A DNA stretch of 64,000 bases from Mesobacillus jeotgali (GTDB lineage: Bacteria; Bacillota; Bacilli; Bacillales; Cytobacillaceae), in the NCBI RefSeq assembly GCF_031759225.1, contig NZ_CP134494.1, positions 3,656,501 through 3,720,500 on the forward strand, written 5' to 3'. The notes under the pieces were generated by a model that saw nothing but the letters and a program-made list of their open reading frames with translations, had not been told where the DNA came from and made no database searches. The position numbers and the translations under genes were made by a program. Below are positions 41,734 to 50,673 of the stretch, piece after piece (position 1 is the first letter of the stretch; each line of letters opens with the position of its first letter).

Positions 41734-42520
41734 ACTCCTCCATCAACAATACCTGAAAAAGTTAAGCCGCGAGCGAAAAACCGTGCGTGTTTATCAATTG
41801 CTGATCTTCATTGCCTTTTTTTCTCTTTGGGAAATCTCCAGTCAGCAAAAATGGATTGACCCGCTGCTATTCAGTTCACCGTCAAAAATATGGAATATGC
41901 TGATTGAAAAAACGATGGATGGGTCATTAGCTGTCAACCTTGGAGTGACGCTGGCAGAAACCGTATTGGGTTTCATTCTTGGTACACTAGTCGGCACCCT
42001 GCTTGCTGCTCTTTTATGGTGGTCACCCATGCTGTCAAAAATCCTGGACCCCTATCTAGTAATCCTGAATTCAATGCCAAAGGTGGCGCTAGGTCCTATT
42101 CTTATCGTAGCGCTCGGCACCAATATGTCCTCGATCATCGCGATGGGCGCAATCATCTCCGTGATCATCACGACAATCGTGGTGTATACAGCTTTTAAAG
42201 AGGTGGATCCCAACTATCTAAAGGTGCTGCAGACCTTCGGAGCTACAAGGGCTCAATCTTTCAAAGAGGCTATCCTGCCAGCTTCCTTCCCGACCATTAT
42301 CTCTACTTTGAAAGTGAATGTCGGCCTGAGCTGGGTAGGTGTCATTGTCGGAGAATTCCTCGTTTCCGCACGTGGCCTAGGGTATATGATCATCTATGGA
42401 TTCCAGGTTTTTAACTTCACACTCGTCTTCTTGTCGCTGCTCGTCATTGCTGTATTTGCAACGGTGATGTATCAGCTCGTCGAACTGCTCGAAAAGAAAC
42501 TGATCAAAAGCAATCAATAA
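41714..42520 (+). CDS. ytlD: ABC transporter permease YtlD
   Basis: 268 residues, about six membrane helices, with the binding-protein-dependent permease EAA loop ([20 protein letters not shown]). TTG start within the end of ytlC (20-nt overlap), so coupled translation. Confidence 0.9.
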   Translation: MSQKKTELLHQQYLKKLSRERKTVRVYQLLIFIAFFSLWEISSQQKWIDPLLFSSPSKIWNMLIEKTMDGSLAVNLGVTLAETVLGFILGTLVGTLLAALLWWSPMLSKILDPYLVILNSMPKVALGPILIVALGTNMSSIIAMGAIISVIITTIVVYTAFKEVDPNYLKVLQTFGATRAQSFKEAILPASFPTIISTLKVNVGLSWVGVIVGEFLVSARGLGYMIIYGFQVFNFTLVFLSLLVIAVFATVMYQLVELLEKKLIKSNQ

Positions 42521-42550
42521 TGAAGCCGGGACGAGGTCTGGCTTCTTTTC
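42521..42550 (+). terminator. Terminator after ytlD
   Basis: GAAGCC/GGCTTC stem followed by TTTT, directly after the stop codon. Confidence 0.75.
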
Positions 42551-42591
42551 ATGGCAATAAAAAAGCGGCTTAATTAGAATAAGTTGCGGCT

Positions 42592-42706
42592 GCGCCAATA
42601 AATTTTGATTTTCGCCAATAAAGTTGTGAACTTCGCCAATAAAATCATATTTTCGCCAATAAAGTTGTGAACTCCGCCAATAAAATCGGATTTTCGCCAA
42701 TATCCT
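42592..42706. repeat. Short CGCCAATAAA repeat array
   Basis: Six CGCCAATA(AA) copies every 20-21 bp. The intervening sequence alternates between an AT-rich TTTGATTTT/CATATTTT/CGGATTTT form and GTTGTGAACT, so the higher-order period is about 41 bp. It lies between the converging ytlD and ytkD genes, both already ended by terminators. Confidence 0.85.
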
Positions 42707-42757
42707 GATCCAGAGATTAAACCTCAAGTTGATTCCGATGCAATCTAACCCCATACC

Positions 42758-42790
42758 AACAAAAAAAGCGGCGAATCCGCCACTTTCACA
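42758..42790 (-). terminator. Terminator after ytkD
   Basis: AAGTGGCG/CGCCGCTT stem with TTTTTTT on the minus strand, overlapping the ytkD end. Confidence 0.85.
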
Positions 42791-43253
42791 ACCTTTTCTG
42801 CAAAAATTCAAGGCTATGCTTTATCACATCGTCCTTCATGATAAAACTAAACTCGTCCTTCATTCTCTCCTTCAATAAATCACCACTGATAAGTGCGGGT
42901 CCGCCTGTTTCGAGGTAGTCATCCCGGGGGTCTATAGATTCTGCTTCTCCGTAAAAGATTCTTTTAACAAACGAACCTTCCTCATCACTCACCTGATATT
43001 CCCCGATGCTGACAAGCCTGCCTAAGACTGCGCCAGTTTCCTCCAGGACCTCACGATGAGCAGCCTCCTCAAGAGTTTCACCCTTCTCCATTTTGCCGCC
43101 GGGGAATTCAAGACCTCTGACACCATGCTTGGTCAACAGCCATTCACCTTTATATTTACAGATGACCAGCACATGGCGCGCACTTTTTTCAAAGGCGTTT
43201 TCCTGGAAGAATAAGATCACATCTCCGCCGTTCATATCTTTAAATTTCATCAT
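42786..43253 (-). CDS. ytkD: Nudix hydrolase YtkD (8-oxo-dGTPase type)
   Basis: 155 residues with the complete Nudix box GGKMEKGETLEEAAHREVLE, reading on to ETGA. B. subtilis YtkD cleans 8-oxo-dGTP from the nucleotide pool and supports stress resistance. ATG 43251-43253 or the adjacent ATG 3 nt on; CGGGGAG precedes. Confidence 0.9.
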   Translation of the reverse strand: MMKFKDMNGGDVILFFQENAFEKSARHVLVICKYKGEWLLTKHGVRGLEFPGGKMEKGETLEEAAHREVLEETGAVLGRLVSIGEYQVSDEEGSFVKRIFYGEAESIDPRDDYLETGGPALISGDLLKERMKDEFSFIMKDDVIKHSLEFLQKRL

Positions 43254-43307
43254 GAAAACTCCCCGTTTTTAAATCATGTCCTAATTATATAGAAAATCAG
43301 AAAATGA

Positions 43308-43335
43308 ATAAACCGCAGACCATTGTCTGCGGCTG
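43308..43335 (-). terminator. Terminator after the 106-residue gene
   Basis: CCGCAGAC/GTCTGCGG perfect stem with TTTATTC on the minus strand. Confidence 0.8.
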
Positions 43336-43337
43336 CT

Positions 43338-43658
43338 CTATTTTTCAGGAAGGATTCCCATGCTTTCAATATGGTTCCTGGCTTCTTCGTCGCCGAGTTT
43401 ATGAATCATTTCATATGTCTGGATCAGCTGTCGGTCGAGGGCGTCATTTTCACGGTCATAATGGTACTGGATATACGGGACATGCGCTCTCATGAAATTT
43501 TGCCAGCCTGTGGAGTGGCTCTGGTCAAATATTTCCCTTAATGCGGTGATTTCCTCGTCATTTGCCTCAATTTTAAAATTCCATGGAGATGCAGTTGAAT
43601 CGCTTGAAATATGGCCTTCACTGATGTTAATGTAATATGTTTTTTTGCCTTCTGGCAT
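43338..43658 (-). CDS. Conserved hypothetical protein, 106 aa
   Basis: 106 residues, soluble, with an N-terminal beta-strand pair (KKTYYINISEGHIS) and helical C-terminal half (ALDRQLIQTYEMIHKLGDEE). No catalytic motif recognised. Own terminator; GAGGTGAGG precedes the ATG. Found beside ytkD and dps, so perhaps stress related, but this is only context. Confidence 0.75.
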   Translation of the reverse strand: MPEGKKTYYINISEGHISSDSTASPWNFKIEANDEEITALREIFDQSHSTGWQNFMRAHVPYIQYHYDRENDALDRQLIQTYEMIHKLGDEEARNHIESMGILPEK

Positions 43659-43911
43659 ATGCCTCACCTCAAGGATATCGTTCCCTGCGTCTATATTCGT
43701 TTATACTGAATATCTATAAAATAAATAATTTTTTCTGCCCTCCAAATTACTCTTAAAGTTGTCTGTATGTTAAAATTAGACCAAATATAGATATAAGCAA
43801 ATCAGCGAACCCAATAGGAAAATACTTCAAATCCATGGCATATTTTTTCCGTTGGAGGGTATTAAATAAGTATAAGGAATTATGGACGATCAAGAAGGAG
43901 AGGTGAAATTC

Positions 43912-44169
43912 ATGAAACTGATTGATGAGCTATACGAACTATACCGCAATAAATTGACCGGTGATGAAGAGGATATCGATATGCTCGCTTTTGCCTTCCT
44001 TGAAGAAATGAGCCGAGAAGACTTGTTGAAGATCATCCAGGACCTTGATAAGCAGGAGCTTTATGATTTAATGGGGCTTTACTTGATTGAGAGCTTGAAA
44101 GGAAAGTTTGCCCAGGACGATTTCGGCGCCCGCTCTGTCAATTCATATCCCTCCCGAAATGTGCATTAA
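43912..44169 (+). CDS. Small acidic helical protein (DUF6154-like), 85 aa
   Basis: 85 residues from ATG 43912 after GGAGAGGTG. Helix-rich and acidic (MKLIDELYELYRNKL, EDLLKIIQDLDKQELYDLMG). Resembles short Bacillaceae proteins of unknown function; followed by a terminator. Confidence 0.7.
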   Translation: MKLIDELYELYRNKLTGDEEDIDMLAFAFLEEMSREDLLKIIQDLDKQELYDLMGLYLIESLKGKFAQDDFGARSVNSYPSRNVH

Positions 44170-44190
44170 TCCTTAAAATGACTATACATA

Positions 44191-44218
44191 TAAAACCGGC
44201 TGCGGCCGGTTTTTCTTT
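44191..44218 (+). terminator. Terminator after the 85-residue gene
   Basis: AAACCGGC/GCCGGTTT stem (about 44194-44213) followed by TTCTTTTT. Confidence 0.8.
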
Positions 44219-44261
44219 TTGCCAACCATTCGCCTCCACACAGTCAAATCTGTTCAAACCA

Positions 44262-44292
44262 TGAAAAAAACTGGCCACTCGGCCAGTTTTCC
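44262..44292 (-). terminator. Terminator after dps
   Basis: AAAACTGGCC/GGCCAGTTTT stem with T run, 10 nt after the dps stop on the minus strand. Confidence 0.85.
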
Positions 44293-44300
44293 CTATATTT

Positions 44301-44741
44301 TTATCCAAGATAAGCCTTGAACATCCACATATGCTTGCGAAGGCTCATTTTCACTTCTGTCAGCATATCGGCTGTAGCTGTATCTTCTTCCTTTTCTGCA
44401 AGTTCTATTGCGCTATGGAGCTCGTCCACAATGGTAGCAAAGTCATCGTGCAATTGCTTGACCATTTCTTCTTCATTTTCGGACCCTTTTGCTTCTTTAA
44501 CTGAAGACAGTTCAAGATATTCCTTAAGAGTCGCAACAGGCTTTCCTTCCAATGCGAGAATTCTTTCGGCGAATTCATCGATGATTGTCGCGGCTTCGTT
44601 ATAAAGCTCTTCGAATTTCGTATGCAGTGTGAAGAAATGACGGCCTTTCACGTACCAGTGATAGTTATGAAGCTTTGTGTAAAGTACCGTCCAGTTCGCA
44701 ACCTGCTTATTTACTGCTTGAATTAAATCTGATTGTGCCAT
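44301..44741 (-). CDS. dps: Dps-family ferritin-like protein
   Basis: 146 residues forming the Dps four-helix bundle. Ferroxidase ligands are recognisable in LHNYHWYVKGRHFFTLHTKF and EELYNEAATIIDEFAERI. Stores iron and protects DNA against peroxide. ATG 44739-44741 follows GGGAGGATG. Confidence 0.93.
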   Translation of the reverse strand: MAQSDLIQAVNKQVANWTVLYTKLHNYHWYVKGRHFFTLHTKFEELYNEAATIIDEFAERILALEGKPVATLKEYLELSSVKEAKGSENEEEMVKQLHDDFATIVDELHSAIELAEKEEDTATADMLTEVKMSLRKHMWMFKAYLG

Positions 44742-44875
44742 TTTTATTTCATCCTCCCTTATAGTCATAGATTATATTCCCCTTCCAGCTTTATAAAAAA
44801 CATGCTGGCAGCAACTTTTTTCCTACCGCTGAAAAGAACATGCTAAAATAATTTTGAAGCAAAGGAGGCCTTTTT

Positions 44876-45043
44876 ATGTATACCGTTTTGATTATCTCAG
44901 TCATTATCGTTATCATTGTTTTAATATTAAGCGTAGTCACTACTTCAAAGGCATATCAGTATAAGCATACGGTCGACCCGATTGACAGCAGTGACAGCCA
45001 TGAAGATTCTGGTGAAGCAAAAGCTCATGATGAAAATAAATAA
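44876..45043 (+). CDS. Small single-pass membrane protein (YtzI-like), 55 aa
   Basis: 55 residues: [20 protein letters not shown] forms one helix, followed by a polar acidic tail ([20 protein letters not shown]). AAAGGAGG precedes the ATG. Possibly the YtzI group; function unknown. About 50 bp before yidD and probably co-transcribed. Confidence 0.75.
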   Translation: MYTVLIISVIIVIIVLILSVVTTSKAYQYKHTVDPIDSSDSHEDSGEAKAHDENK

Positions 45044-45093
45044 AAGGAGCTGCAATCAGCTCCTTTTTAGGATTTAAAGAAGGGATGAACACC

Positions 45094-45348
45094 ATGCTAA
45101 AAAAAGCATTCATCGGCATCATACGTTTTTATCAGGTTGTCATTTCGCCATTGAAGCCGCCTACATGCAGATTTTACCCGACATGCTCCCATTACGGGCT
45201 TGAAGCAATTACAAGGTTTGGACCTATTAAAGGCGGCTGGCTGACGATAGTACGCATCCTTAAATGCCAGCCCTTCCACCCAGGAGGGATGGACCCGGTA
45301 CCGGAGGAATGGCCGTCAAAGAAAAATACGAAAGTCCATAACCATTAA
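45094..45348 (+). CDS. yidD: Membrane protein insertion efficiency factor YidD
   Basis: 84 residues with the family signature [20 protein letters not shown] followed by HYGLEAI, then [13 protein letters not shown] and HPGG. Assists YidC-type insertases at the membrane. Known as ytjA in B. subtilis. ATG 45094 is chosen over 45085 for spacing from AAGGG. Confidence 0.92.
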   Translation: MLKKAFIGIIRFYQVVISPLKPPTCRFYPTCSHYGLEAITRFGPIKGGWLTIVRILKCQPFHPGGMDPVPEEWPSKKNTKVHNH

Positions 45349-45912
45349 TTATTTTTCGTAGCCATCGATCACTTGATCAAGCCTTCCCGTTGAAGGATCG
45401 ATCACCAATCCATGGACCGGAACATCCTTAGGCATCAAGGGATGGTTTTTAACGATTTCGACACTGTGGGCAACGCTGTCCTTGACGTTATCGAAACCGT
45501 GAAGCCATTCCTTTACGTCTATTCCGGAGTAGTTCAATGTATTCAACATGTCATCGCTGACTCCGCGCTTTTTCATTTCTTCGATCACGATGTCGGGCTT
45601 CATCCCGCTCATACCACAATCATAATGGCCAATGATTGCCACTTCCTCTGCCTGCAGCTGGTAAACGGCAACAAGCAAACTTCTCATGATACTTCCGAAA
45701 GGATGCATGATCAAGGCACCTGCATTTTTGACAATTTTCACATCACCATTGCGAATATTCAAGGCCCTAGGTAAAAGTTCAACCAGCCTTGTATCCATAC
45801 ATGTCAAAATAACCATCTTTTTATTCGGAAACTTAGTAGTGGTGAATTCTTCATATTTCTTTTCTGATACAAACTTTTCATTGAAATCTAGAATTTCATC
45901 AAGCATTCTCAT
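45349..45912 (-). CDS. ytiB: Beta-class carbonic anhydrase
   Basis: 187 residues. Zinc ligands are in ILTCMDTRL (Cys and the Asp-Arg pair) and HYDCGMSG (His, Cys). Converts CO2 and bicarbonate in the cytosol. Converges with yidD and ends next to its stop codon. Confidence 0.9.
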   Translation of the reverse strand: MRMLDEILDFNEKFVSEKKYEEFTTTKFPNKKMVILTCMDTRLVELLPRALNIRNGDVKIVKNAGALIMHPFGSIMRSLLVAVYQLQAEEVAIIGHYDCGMSGMKPDIVIEEMKKRGVSDDMLNTLNYSGIDVKEWLHGFDNVKDSVAHSVEIVKNHPLMPKDVPVHGLVIDPSTGRLDQVIDGYEK

Positions 45913-46025
45913 CTATTCTCTCTCCTCTTAAAAAAATTTCCTTTCTAATAGAATACATTAAACTGAATCCGAACCAAAATATTTTACTTGATTTTGCTCC
46001 CATCCTTTTGTATGATACAGAAGGT

Positions 46026-46046
46026 AAATCGTAACCATTACGAATT
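46026..46046. promoter_or_regulatory. Zur operator upstream of the zinc-binding lipoprotein
   Basis: AAATCGTAACCATTACGAATT fits the Bacillus Zur box TCGTAAT-N-ATTACGA with one mismatch. A second half-like AAATCGTAATGA is at 46096-46107. Predicts zinc repression of the gene at 46136. Confidence 0.85.
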
Positions 46047-46135
46047 AATATTTTTCCCGATGATTAGAAAAATAATAACAAATACACTCCAATTTATAAA
46101 TCGTAATGAGTCCGTTTTGACTACAGGAGGCATAT

Positions 46136-47188
46136 ATGAAAAAAACTGCATTTATTTTATCTATATTTATGGTCATCGCTGCGTTTCTAAGTGGCTGTGC
46201 ACAGGAACGTGCTGATCAAGAGAAGAACGAAGATTTGCTGCAAGTTTATACCACTGTTTATCCACTACAGTTTTTCGCCCAGCAAATTGGCGGTGAATAT
46301 GTTAACGTTGAAACCATTTATCCACCAGGAGCGGATGAGCATACTTTCGAGCCATCCCAAAAAGATATGATGGCACTGGCAGACTCAGACTTATTTTTCT
46401 ATATCGGCCTGGGTCTTGAAGGATTTGTTGATAAAGCCAGTAAAACTTTAAAAAACGAAGATGTGAAAATGGTGCCGGTTGGTGAATCTTTGCATCTGGG
46501 TGAGGCAGGAGAAGACGAAGCGCATAACCAGGATGGCACTGCTGAAGAGAGTCATGGAGAAGAAGGACATGAAGAGGAAGATCATGTTGATGAAGATGGG
46601 CATGCCGATGAAAATGACCAAGCTGATGGAAAACACGCTAATGACGATGGCCATGGGCACGGAGATTTCGACCCGCATGTGTGGCTTGATCCGATTTATG
46701 CAAACGAGCTGGCACTTGCAATCAAAGAACAATTAGCAGCTCAGATGCCTGAACATAAAAATACTTTCGAACAGAATTATACCGAGCTGACTGCTCAATT
46801 GAAGGACCTTGACAAGGAATTTTCTGAGGTCGTTGGCTCAGCCAAGCGAAAGGAAATCCTGGTATCACACTCTGCTTTCAGTTATTGGGAGGAGCGTTAC
46901 GGGATTCAGCAAATCAGTATTTCTGGTCAGTCCACTACGAATGAGCCATCTCAAAAAGAGCTTCAAAAGTTGATTTCACATGCCAAAGATGAACAAATCA
47001 AGTATGTTTTAAACGAACAAAACTTTGATTCCAAGCTGGCGAAAATGGTCCAGAATGAAATCGGCGCAAAATCACTAACACTCCACAATCTTTCCGTATT
47101 GACAGACGAAGATATAAAAAATAATGAGACCTACTTCACGTTGATGGAAAAGAACATCGCTACCCTTGGAAAAGCATTAAATGAATAA
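46136..47188 (+). CDS. znuA: Zinc ABC transporter substrate-binding lipoprotein (ZnuA/AdcA type)
   Basis: 350 residues with a lipoprotein signal (FLSGC) and the cluster A-1 metal-binding fold. The His/Asp/Glu-rich loop (about 118-178) holds more than a dozen His and ends GHGHGDFDPHVWLDP. Zn ligands follow in LVSHSAFSYWEERYG. It captures zinc for an importer whose permease and ATPase genes are not adjacent. Zur-controlled. AGGAGG precedes the ATG. Confidence 0.92.
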   Translation: MKKTAFILSIFMVIAAFLSGCAQERADQEKNEDLLQVYTTVYPLQFFAQQIGGEYVNVETIYPPGADEHTFEPSQKDMMALADSDLFFYIGLGLEGFVDKASKTLKNEDVKMVPVGESLHLGEAGEDEAHNQDGTAEESHGEEGHEEEDHVDEDGHADENDQADGKHANDDGHGHGDFDPHVWLDPIYANELALAIKEQLAAQMPEHKNTFEQNYTELTAQLKDLDKEFSEVVGSAKRKEILVSHSAFSYWEERYGIQQISISGQSTTNEPSQKELQKLISHAKDEQIKYVLNEQNFDSKLAKMVQNEIGAKSLTLHNLSVLTDEDIKNNETYFTLMEKNIATLGKALNE

Positions 47189-47192
47189 TAAT

Positions 47193-47224
47193 TGGTTGCC
47201 TCCCTATAGTGGGAGGCTTTTTTC
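47193..47224 (+). terminator. Terminator after znuA
   Basis: GCCTCCC/GGGAGGC stem with TTTTTT. Confidence 0.85.
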
Positions 47225-47305
47225 ATTGCCTAGAAAATAAATCACATATTATCCATAAAAATGAAAACAATATTGAGAGTTATATTACGGAAAGGAAGTT
47301 AAATA

Positions 47306-48667
47306 ATGGATGATATTTTGATTGCCCGCTCTCTATTTGGCACGACAATGGGTTTCCATATTATCAATGCCACCATCGGGGTTGGATTGCCATTGATGAT
47401 TCTGGCCGCAGAACTTCTCTACCAGAAAACCAATGATACTGATTATGCCGTTATGGCTAAAAGATGGACAAAAGCATTTGCCGTGACATTAGGTGTCGGC
47501 ATCCCAACCGGAACGATTGCAGGAGTCCAGCTCTCCCTTCTATGGCCTGGATTTATGGAGGTTGTCGGCAGAGTAATGGCTCTGCCATTCCAGATTGAGA
47601 TTTATGCCTTTTTTATTGAGGCTCTATTCATGTCCATCTATGTTTACGCAGCCGACAGGATTTCACCTTGGATGAGGATCGCCAGCCTTACCCTTGTGGC
47701 AATCGGAGCTCTTGCTTCTGCCGTTTTAATCACCAATGTTCACGCATTCCAGGGTACACCTAGAGGGTTCCGCGTTGAAAACGGTGAACTGGTGGACATC
47801 GATCCATGGGCTGCCTTCTTTAACCCTAGCTTTGCTGTAACTGCAGGACATGTTGTTGTCACAGCCTATATGACCGGCGCATTCATCATCGCCACTGTGG
47901 CTGCCTATAAAATGTTGAAAAGTGATTTTGGCTCAAGAGTATATAAATTCCACCAGAAGGCCCTTATGGCGAGTTTGATCATCGGCGGCATTTTCTCCAT
48001 CCTGACAGCAGTGAATGGCCATTCGGCCGCCCAATACCTCCATGAATACCAGCCTGAAAAATTGGCAGGTGCTGAGGGACTTTTTGAGACACAGAAATAT
48101 GCCCCACTGGCTATTGGCGGTTTTACCGACCGGGAAACAGAATCAGTCAAATGGGGAATCGAGATTCCCTGGGCGTTAAGCTTCCTTGCGGGCAATTCAT
48201 TTGATACCGAAGTAAAAGGACTGAACGATTTTCCCGAAGAACATTGGCCGCCGCTGTTTATCCATACATTATTCAATGCAATGGTCGGTGTCGGGATGTT
48301 GTTGATTACACTCTCCCTGATTGCCTTTGTCTGGAATAAAATTTTGAAGAAAGAAAAATTCCCGAAATTCCTGATGTGGCTTTTCGTAGCTACAGGACCG
48401 CTAGCCATGCTGGGAATAGAATTTGGCTGGGTTTTTGCCTGTACCGGCAGGCAGCCTTGGGTGATTTATCATGTCCTTTCAACGGAGGACGCAGCAACAA
48501 CCGCCTCTAACCTGGGGATATTATTTATCCTGTTTGCTGGGGTTTACGTCTTACTTGGTGTTATGGAAATCATCGTTCTTCGTTACTTCTTCCGGAAAAA
48601 TACGGTTTTAGATGATTTAAACAGGGCACAGCAAAAAGAAATCCCTTTGTATGGTTCCAATTCATAA
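47306..48667 (+). CDS. ythA: Cytochrome bd-type quinol oxidase subunit I (YthA)
   Basis: 453 residues and about nine helices, CydA family. N-terminal FGTTMGFHIINATIGVGLPL carries a haem-ligand His; GRQPWVIYHVLST marks the quinol/haem region. The Q-loop is short, as in the CIO/YthA group. Menaquinol oxidase reducing O2 in the membrane. Partner subunit follows. Confidence 0.92.
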   Translation: MDDILIARSLFGTTMGFHIINATIGVGLPLMILAAELLYQKTNDTDYAVMAKRWTKAFAVTLGVGIPTGTIAGVQLSLLWPGFMEVVGRVMALPFQIEIYAFFIEALFMSIYVYAADRISPWMRIASLTLVAIGALASAVLITNVHAFQGTPRGFRVENGELVDIDPWAAFFNPSFAVTAGHVVVTAYMTGAFIIATVAAYKMLKSDFGSRVYKFHQKALMASLIIGGIFSILTAVNGHSAAQYLHEYQPEKLAGAEGLFETQKYAPLAIGGFTDRETESVKWGIEIPWALSFLAGNSFDTEVKGLNDFPEEHWPPLFIHTLFNAMVGVGMLLITLSLIAFVWNKILKKEKFPKFLMWLFVATGPLAMLGIEFGWVFACTGRQPWVIYHVLSTEDAATTASNLGILFILFAGVYVLLGVMEIIVLRYFFRKNTVLDDLNRAQQKEIPLYGSNS

Positions 48668-48710
48668 AAAGATAGCTGTATGGTTCCAACTCATGAAAGG
48701 ATGATCCATT

Positions 48711-49759
48711 TTGACTGACGCGCTAACGGCCATAACCGTACTCTGGGGCTTTGTCTTTATCTATGCTGTTATGGCAACGATGGACTTTGGAGCCGGGTTC
48801 TGGTCGATGGTCTATATCAATAAACAAAAACAAAAGCGACGAATATTGCCAACCGCTATCTGTCTCCGACATGGGAGGTCACGAATACATTTATCGTGGC
48901 ACTGGTCGTCGCGGTTTATAGCATGTTCCCTAGAGCGGCTTACACTTTAGGAACTGTATTGCTGATTCCAGGCAGTATGATTTTGCTGCTCCTGTCATTG
49001 CGAAGTGCCTTCCTTGTTTTTTCAAATATTGCAGAGGATTATCGGAAGGTGCTTACCTATATCTCAGGGATTAGCGGAATCCTGATACCTGGATTATTGA
49101 TCAGCGTACTGCCCATTACCCATGGCGGATTTATCGAGTTTACTGATGACTCCCAGAACCTGGATTTGGCCAGCTTGTTCACTAGTCCGAATGTCTACGC
49201 TTTTATTGGTTTCGCTGTCAGCAGCACTCTGTTCCTGTCTTCGCTGTTGCTTGCTGATTATTCAAAAGCATCGGATGAACTGAAAGCTTATGAGGTATAC
49301 AGACGTGACGCTTTAATTCTTGGGCCGATTTCGCTCGTCATGGCTTTTGCGATCATGCTTACTTTAAGACAGGAAGCAGCGTGGATATATGACAAGATGA
49401 TGGATAATCTGCCTATCCTGCTGATATCCGTCATGTTCTTCCTGATTGGCGGACTGGCGCTTCTTCTCCCGTCCATTGGGAATAAATCGATCAGAGGGAT
49501 TCCAAGGCTTGCAGTCATCATGATTACACTTCAATATTTGGCGGCTAGCTATGTATACGGGAAGGCTCACCTGCCATACATCGTATATCCGGAGGTCACA
49601 ATCCAGTCCGCTTTCACGGACCCCAATTCATTCCGGGCCGTATTCACCACTTATATTGTTGGATTCCTGATCCTCTTTCCCGGATTCATCTATTTTTGGA
49701 GCCTCTTCATGCAGGATAAACGATATTTGCGCCAGAAAAAAACAAAGGAACAAACTTGA
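48711..49759 (+). pseudogene. ythB: Cytochrome bd-type oxidase subunit II (YthB), frameshifted
   Basis: The first frame (TTG 48711, MTDALTAITVLWGFVFIYAVMA) covers about 40 residues; the remaining CydB-like helices are in another frame from about 48840 (TNIANRYLSPTWEVTNTFIV). One extra A in the AAAAA run at 48826-48830 joins them perfectly (INKQKTKATN). Without subunit II the oxidase would be inactive, so either the gene is newly dead or the base is missing from the assembly. Confidence 0.85.
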
Positions 49760-49841
49760 AGCTTCCTGAATTTAGCGAGGATGACTTCCGTTATTTCGCT
49801 GCATCCTAAGCTTGTATCAACCAAAAAGGAGTGGTACAGCT

Positions 49842-49997
49842 ATGGCAAAAGATGTATTATGCGAAGTCAATAACTGTCAGTACTGGAAAGATGGAAATCT
49901 CTGCAGCGCTGACAAGATCTATGTCGTCAGCCATGCCGGTGAGCAAGCTGACAATAGCCGCGAAACTGACTGCAAAACGTTTGAAGCGTTGAGTTAA
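49842..49997 (+). CDS. DUF1540 small cysteine protein, 51 aa
   Basis: 51 residues with four Cys in the DUF1540 pattern (CEVNNCQYWKDGNLCSADK...CKTF), likely metal binding. AAAGGAG precedes ATG 49842. Function unknown; has its own terminator at 50005-50032 (GACCGGG/CCCGGTC). Confidence 0.85.
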   Translation: MAKDVLCEVNNCQYWKDGNLCSADKIYVVSHAGEQADNSRETDCKTFEALS

Positions 49998-50004
49998 TTT
50001 GCAT

Positions 50005-50032
50005 AGACCGGGCCAGTCCCGGTCTTATTTCT
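50005..50032 (+). terminator. Terminator after the DUF1540 gene
   Basis: GACCGGG/CCCGGTC stem followed by TTATTT. Confidence 0.75.
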
Positions 50033-50034
50033 GA

Positions 50035-50667
50035 TTACCTTATCAGAAACCAATACACAAAGATGATTCCCATATCACTCAATACATGACCTATTATTGT
50101 GCCTGTGATGGAACCCGTTTCCTCTCTCATATAGCCCCAAATTAAACCTGCAATGAAGACTGGTATAACAGCAACCATGCCGTAAAAGCCATTGAAAATT
50201 GGAATCACGGAGAGCAAATGGTAGAGTGTATAAAAAGCTGCTGTCATCAAAATCGCATACTTAGCTGTTCTTTCTATTCTCAGTTTTTCATAGATAAACC
50301 CTCTCCAATACACTTCTTCTAAAATTGGATTAATCACCAACAGGATCAGTACAAGCCCAATCTCACCTTGAGCAGAAAAACCCCACTCCCATAGCAAAAC
50401 ACGAAGCTGATCGATATCGATCATATAGATATGCAGCCAGTGCAACCCTCCATAAACGAACAGGAAAAAAAGCAGCCCACTCCCGAAACCCAGCAAAACA
50501 GTCCTGCTTGTTGCTTTGAACCTTTCCCAGTGAACTCCGCCAGCAAGCAAAGGCACTGCTAGAAGCCAGCTATAGAAAAGCAAAAACGCAATAATGACAC
50601 TCTCCAGCACTTGCAGCCCGATGAAAATCATGAACGCTGGCCCAAGCAAAAGTAATAGTCTCTTCAT
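50035..50667 (-). CDS. CPBP-family intramembrane metalloprotease
   Basis: About 210 residues, six or more helices. Conserved EEVYWRGFIYEKL (glutamate pair and Arg) plus TLYHLLS and the final GHVLSDMG histidine match the CAAX protease/bacteriocin-processing (CPBP) family. Follows the hydrolase gene almost without gap (7 nt). Substrate unknown. ATG 50665-50667 is preferred after GTAGGTGG. Confidence 0.85.
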   Translation of the reverse strand: MKRLLLLLGPAFMIFIGLQVLESVIIAFLLFYSWLLAVPLLAGGVHWERFKATSRTVLLGFGSGLLFFLFVYGGLHWLHIYMIDIDQLRVLLWEWGFSAQGEIGLVLILLVINPILEEVYWRGFIYEKLRIERTAKYAILMTAAFYTLYHLLSVIPIFNGFYGMVAVIPVFIAGLIWGYMREETGSITGTIIGHVLSDMGIIFVYWFLIR

Positions 50668-50673
50668 ATCCAC

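Noticed and set aside
48820..48845. Programmed frameshift in ythB
   Set aside because: The run is A-rich but no heptamer or stimulator typical of programmed shifts is evident, and CydB proteins are not known to need one; an indel is simpler.
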